A stretch of DNA of 64,000 nucleotides from Neobacillus rhizosphaerae (GTDB lineage: Bacteria; Bacillota; Bacilli; Bacillales; Cytobacillaceae), in NCBI RefSeq assembly GCF_937468385.1, contig NZ_CALBWS010000008.1:82015-146014 (forward strand), read 5' to 3'. Position numbers and translations under genes: made by a program. A model generated the notes under the pieces. It was not told where the DNA came from, did not search any database, and saw only the letters and a program-made list of their open reading frames with translations. This document shows positions 60,106 to 64,000 of this stretch, in pieces. Positions within the stretch are counted from its first letter, which is position 1; every line of letters begins with the position of its first letter.

Positions 60106-63100
60106 CTAATTCTTTACAGTTTCTGTTTCAAGGACGCTAATCTCTGCAGCCGCTGCCCAGCCGTTAACACCCGCCGTTGCTTCGAGCTTGACATATGATG
60201 CATCTTTCGGATCAAAAGTTGCTACTTTCTCCGCATTGTTGTTTGCCCAAGTTCCGCTTGCAACTTTAGTAAAGGTCACTCCATCTGTACTTACATAAAC
60301 ATTATATCCTATAATATTTCCGTTGCTGCCTGATGGCCTTGGTAAATACGCGACCTTATCGATTGCGTAAGTTCCTCCAAGATTTAAGGTGATCGATTGG
60401 GGGAGAACATCAGATTTATCCCACTTTGTATGCCAAAACGTTTGTGGGTCTCCGTCAATCGCCATAGATGCTGAATTATTTTCACCAACCGTTTCCTGAC
60501 TTGTCGCCGTTGCCGTCATTTGAGACTGAGGGATCTTATTAACCGTTACTTTAATGCTTGTTGTCAAAGGGACGTTATTGGGATTTTTCACCCCTGTTGG
60601 CAAAGTTACAGTTCCATTGACAGCGAAGGTTTGTGCAGTCTTTACCGTAGGATCATAGTTTGAAGCATCTACATTCCATGTCACATTGGCTTCTCCCCTG
60701 CCTGAATCGGTATCCAAGGATACTGTCTTTGGCAATCCAAGGGCGTCCGCTGTCTTCGCCGTTCCGATTGTCAACCCTGTTATGTCAGCAGGCGCAGTGA
60801 TGCTGTTTAAATTAACACTTTGAGCCTCAATGTCAATGTCCTGCGACGAACGGTTATACATGGAATCGTCGGCGAATACCCTGAGTATATATGGAGTAGT
60901 CGGCGACAAATCTGTAAACTTATATTGCCTGTATTCATCGAATGGCTTGTCTAGCGGCAGCGAAAGGCTGTTAAACGATTTGTCCACTTTCCCCGTGAGC
61001 TTGTTGATAAGCTGAATATTATATTCCAAAACGCGCACATTGTCATTTGCTTGCTTTATTGTAAAAGCAAGTTCGTTGTTTTTGTAGGAATCGACCGTAA
61101 TACCCTCTTCAAACTGCGGAGCTATGAGTTCTCTTATATCGCTCCTGCTATAGGTAAAGGCCTCTTTCCCTTCACCAACGATTTTTACAGAAGGTATGCC
61201 TACATATTCATCTGTACTTAAATTATACTGTTTGATGATAATTTTCGAACCGTAAACCTCTAAGAAATTCACGATGCGAGGTGTGGTTTTATAGTTGATA
61301 TACGAGCCTTCTACATATCCGCCGTACGGACCGTCATCAATATAACTGGAATATGAACTCGCACCGCTGTCGAGAAACGTAGCCGAACCTTGATAGTGAG
61401 AACGTTCGTCGGTCGGGTCGTATTGCGTATGACCTGACATATATACCACCTGCGACAAGTCATTGTCGGCAATATATTTACCTACATTATTACTTGCCGC
61501 GCTGCTCCATCTCCCTGACCACACGGTTCCGCTTATAGGGTAGTGAGAAGATACAAATATGGGTTTAGTTGGATCGTAATCCGCTTCTGTTTTAATTTGG
61601 TTGAGTAAATTTTTGGTTTTTCCCACCGTATTGTCGTTGTTATAATTTCCGTCAAAACCCACAATATTATATCCTTTTACCTTTACCCTATAAGCACTAT
61701 TAAAGAAATTGTTATCGTATGAATTCGTTGAGGCGTTCCACGCGCCCGCCGAACCGACAGGTATAAATTGTTCGGCGCCGCCCATATCATGGTTGCCTCT
61801 TACCATGTAAAGCTTCGTATTGTCAAACAGACCCTCACCTTTAAGTTTATTGTATATGTCTGTCAGATTTTTCATCCACACATATTCATTGGCGTTGTTA
61901 CCGCCGGTAACGTCGCCAGGAATAAAGAGTACGTCGGCCTGTGGGAATATTCTCAGTTCTGTTCTGTAATCTTTTTCAATGCGCGCGATTGTTGCGGGAT
62001 TAGCACTTACTTCCGGGTCGCTGTCCACAATCATATTTAAACCGGCGGGAGTTAATGTTTTATTGCTTTTTTGATAGATGAATATGGCGTTGCTTAGTTC
62101 ACGCTTGTAATAATTGATGGTTTCCTGTGTATATAATTTTACATTTTGCGTTGTTGCAACCGAAGTTGCCGTATTCAAAACCTTTTTCAAATGATCAAAA
62201 TCGGTTTCGCTGAAGCCGTTGCCGAGACCGTCTGCTATTATTGTATTTGCTTCTGATATTGTGTCGTTAAGTGCGTTCATATCTACTTTATTTACAGCGT
62301 AACTATTATAATTAGCTTGAACGACATCGCTGCTAAATGCACCTTTCCAAACATTCAGATCAGCTATATCGAATGAATTACCGCCATGTTTGCCCAATCC
62401 GTCGCTACCTATATTTAATGGGTTCGATGTATCTAAAGTTCCGATCCCCAGCGAAGTTTCAGTCATTTTGTAACCATCAATATACAACGATCCGAGCATT
62501 TTATCTCTGTCTACAACAAATGTCACGTAACGCCAATCGGAAGCATTAAACGTGTCGCGCCCAAATTTTACTGATGTGGTCGGGAATCCTAAATTCATAT
62601 TGACCGAATTGGCTGATGTATAAATCGCCCAGCCTTCGTTAGAGCTCTTAGTAAAATCCTTGTTTGATAATATTACCTGATTATTGTTAGTGTCACCCTT
62701 ATACCAGAAGGATGTGGTAAAACTGTCATTACCAAAATTCAAGCTATGCGTCGTACCGACATAATTGTCGTCTCCGCTTTCTAAGTGCAGAGCTTTGGTC
62801 CCGGGTAATACACCGCCTACATAACTATTATTTCCTTTCCCTTCCAAGTTCTCTTGATTTGCATCGTCCTTTAAATTATTGTCGAATTTCATCGATGCAA
62901 TAAGGGGGTTGGCATTTAATACTGCGTTCGTGGGCAATGAAGTTTTTTTGTCACCATTTGATGGTAAACTAACTACAACGCGCAATTTTTTACCAATATC
63001 ATTTAACGTTACGGTGTAGCTTTTGGATGTGCCACCCGATTTTACATTAATATATTGATCGCTTATACGTGATTCCTGTACTTGCCATTGAAATGTTAGA

Positions 63101-63282
63101 TTTTTGCCCATTGAACCCTGATTCATGATTGCACTGGCGGTGATCGTTTGACCGTAAACCGGCTGCATATTGTCGATTTTGACGAGTTTGTCGCCCGATT
63201 CGTTTGCAAGTGCGTCTGTGGTGGTCGATAACATAACGAATATCATCGTTAATACGAGGGTAATGGATAAAATTCTTTTCAT
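60106..63282 (-). CDS. Large secreted calcineurin-like metallophosphoesterase
   Basis: A 1058-residue exported multidomain protein; GGAGG lies 9 nt before ATG 63282. Order: signal peptide (1-27); Ig-like domain (about 30-135); LamG-like domain (about 140-335: TTSFWYKGDTNNNQVILSNK, IADLNVWKGAF); a helical linker; metallophosphoesterase (about 425-690) with LFIPGDVTGG, VRGNHDMGG, VSSHYPISG and YMSGHTQYD; an FN3-like domain; a Big-type domain (NNVPLTTSIKVTVN); and a C-terminal F5/8 type C domain (SMAIDGDPQTFWHTKW). The first metal motif reads DSDPE instead of DxH. It probably cleaves phosphoesters outside the cell while bound to a glycan. It is much more GC-rich than most of the window. Confidence 0.85.
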   Translation of the reverse strand: MKRILSITLVLTMIFVMLSTTTDALANESGDKLVKIDNMQPVYGQTITASAIMNQGSMGKNLTFQWQVQESRISDQYINVKSGGTSKSYTVTLNDIGKKLRVVVSLPSNGDKKTSLPTNAVLNANPLIASMKFDNNLKDDANQENLEGKGNNSYVGGVLPGTKALHLESGDDNYVGTTHSLNFGNDSFTTSFWYKGDTNNNQVILSNKDFTKSSNEGWAIYTSANSVNMNLGFPTTSVKFGRDTFNASDWRYVTFVVDRDKMLGSLYIDGYKMTETSLGIGTLDTSNPLNIGSDGLGKHGGNSFDIADLNVWKGAFSSDVVQANYNSYAVNKVDMNALNDTISEANTIIADGLGNGFSETDFDHLKKVLNTATSVATTQNVKLYTQETINYYKRELSNAIFIYQKSNKTLTPAGLNMIVDSDPEVSANPATIARIEKDYRTELRIFPQADVLFIPGDVTGGNNANEYVWMKNLTDIYNKLKGEGLFDNTKLYMVRGNHDMGGAEQFIPVGSAGAWNASTNSYDNNFFNSAYRVKVKGYNIVGFDGNYNNDNTVGKTKNLLNQIKTEADYDPTKPIFVSSHYPISGTVWSGRWSSAASNNVGKYIADNDLSQVVYMSGHTQYDPTDERSHYQGSATFLDSGASSYSSYIDDGPYGGYVEGSYINYKTTPRIVNFLEVYGSKIIIKQYNLSTDEYVGIPSVKIVGEGKEAFTYSRSDIRELIAPQFEEGITVDSYKNNELAFTIKQANDNVRVLEYNIQLINKLTGKVDKSFNSLSLPLDKPFDEYRQYKFTDLSPTTPYILRVFADDSMYNRSSQDIDIEAQSVNLNSITAPADITGLTIGTAKTADALGLPKTVSLDTDSGRGEANVTWNVDASNYDPTVKTAQTFAVNGTVTLPTGVKNPNNVPLTTSIKVTVNKIPQSQMTATATSQETVGENNSASMAIDGDPQTFWHTKWDKSDVLPQSITLNLGGTYAIDKVAYLPRPSGSNGNIIGYNVYVSTDGVTFTKVASGTWANNNAEKVATFDPKDASYVKLEATAGVNGWAAAAEISVLETETVKN

Positions 63283-63313
63283 TACAGAAAACCTCCATAT
63301 TTTAAGTATTTTA

Positions 63314-63593
63314 AGAGACTGTTCAAAAAGCTCGTAAAATTGAGTAAAAAACAATAACGCACCGTAGCGAAACTTTGATGCGGAACTCATTGATTATATC
63401 GATCATGTCAACGACTCCATTGTGCTGGAGAAGGTCTCCCCGCTTTACAAGGATGGCGGGCATCCTCCCATCGATCGGGATGAGAGGAGATTTTTCGTCA
63501 CGGAAATCCCCCTTTTGTTTCCAATATTGGAACATTGATTTTCTCCTTCTACTGCTCTCATTAAACTGAAATGGTGCTTTTTGAACAGGCTCT
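63314..63593. mobile_element. 280-bp IS1182-derived element with terminal inverted repeats
   Basis: Terminal repeats AGAGACTGTTCAAAAAGC (63314-63331) and GCTTTTTGAACAGGCTCT (63576-63593) match at 17 of 18 positions. Inside, a rightward start-less frame reads IDYIDHVNDSIVLEKVSPLY then KDGGHPPIDRDERR, resembling the N-terminus of an IS1182-type transposase. It is therefore an internally deleted, non-autonomous IS copy. Confidence 0.65.
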
Positions 63594-64000
63594 TTTTGTA
63601 TTGTAATGTAAAAATGTTATATTTATATTTTCTCAGAGTAAATTTATAGTAAATCTGGTGGGCAACTATAAAGGGCCTTATTATCTTTAAATGTAGAATA
63701 AGGTAAAATAATGGGATTATAGATAAAAGTATCTAGTATATTCAAGGAAAACTTAATAGTTCATCAACCAAATATTTTATTTAAGGGGTACCGCCAACAA
63801 AACGAAGAAACATATCAGCTGCATAAAAAAGTAGAGATTAGTGCACCTGCTTATTCAATTATCTGGCACTATAATTGAACAATACACATGGCGTTTTAGA
63901 TCAAAAGAAAAACCCTATTCATACAGGGTTTTTATCAAACTTTATTATAAATGATCAATCTTTTTTTAAAATTATCGTACTTTGTTATAAATTATCAAAC
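63594..64000. other. AT-rich right end without a gene
   Basis: The last 400 bases hold no supported gene. Near 63782-63890 a short coding-like piece (GYRQQNEETYQLHKKVEISA) may be debris. At the very end an imperfect repeat of ACTTTrTTATAAATkATCAA occurs twice (63940 and 63980). Confidence 0.35.
63908..63933. terminator. Bidirectional terminator-like hairpin
   Basis: AAAAACCCT and AGGGTTTTT pair around ATTCATAC, with A/T tracts on both sides. Confidence 0.7.

Noticed and set aside
63940..64000. Possible iterons at the right end
   Set aside because: Only two imperfect copies of an AT-rich string and no replication gene.

Overview
The window is low-GC Firmicutes DNA. Strong GGAGG-type ribosome binding sites, many TTG and GTG starts, spore-coat family proteins and sigmaK-like promoters point to an endospore-forming Bacillaceae (Bacillus, Neobacillus or a relative). 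No rRNA, tRNA or CRISPR array was seen. Calls come from reading the sequence and from family knowledge; no database search was run.

Layout. 0-5 kb: redox and regulator genes (HxlR regulator cut by the window edge, MdaB-like quinone reductase, two SDR oxidoreductases, LysR regulator, and a small membrane protein/HTH pair). 5-11.6 kb: a four-gene leftward sensory operon with a hybrid GAF histidine kinase, a CheR methyltransferase, a REC-PAS-PAS kinase and a membrane-anchored sugar-binding protein. 11.9-29.1 kb: the most unusual region. Two related NlpC/P60 proteins bracket two carboxylate-amine ATP-grasp ligases, four YheC/YheD-type ATP-grasp genes plus one decayed copy, three MurF-like amide ligases (one fused behind an ATP-grasp in the order seen in cyanophycin synthetase), a KamA-family radical-SAM aminomutase, a cysteine-poor CotZ/ExsY-like coat protein and a small protein with cysteines at both ends. 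Two genes have full AC-N16/17-CATAnnnTA sigmaK-type promoters. My inference is a mother-cell system that makes or attaches an amide-linked amino-acid polymer on the spore surface, with the aminomutase supplying a beta-amino acid.

29.5-40.5 kb: accessory genes. These are a GrpB protein, an ECF sigma/anti-sigma pair with a likely autoregulated promoter, an AlkD-like protein, small membrane proteins, a frameshifted membrane pseudogene, a 5'-eroded TetR gene, an MBL hydrolase, MepB, a MerR regulator with an MFS exporter, and an HrtBA-like ABC exporter. 40.8-50.5 kb: a large secreted CBM96-type protein, mannose-6-phosphate isomerase, and a mannose-family PTS operon (IID, IIC, IIB, IIA and a long isomerase-like protein) with a GntR/UTRA regulator and repeated operator-like sites. 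50.7-55.7 kb: an arsenic resistance operon (arsR, acr3, arsC, arsD, arsA, a trxB remnant and a HesB-like gene) beside an ISL3 remnant. 56-58.7 kb: EamA transporters and a divergent MocR regulator sharing a near-perfect palindrome. 58.8-63.3 kb: a HupE/UreJ protein and a 1058-residue secreted metallophosphoesterase, both visibly richer in GC, followed by a 280-bp IS-derived element with terminal inverted repeats.

Genome decay and insertion are visible throughout: IS1182 and ISL3 remnants, truncated trxB, EamA, DUF4097 and NlpC/P60 pieces, and a short repeat based on GCCCGATTGTTGAA at gene-block edges.
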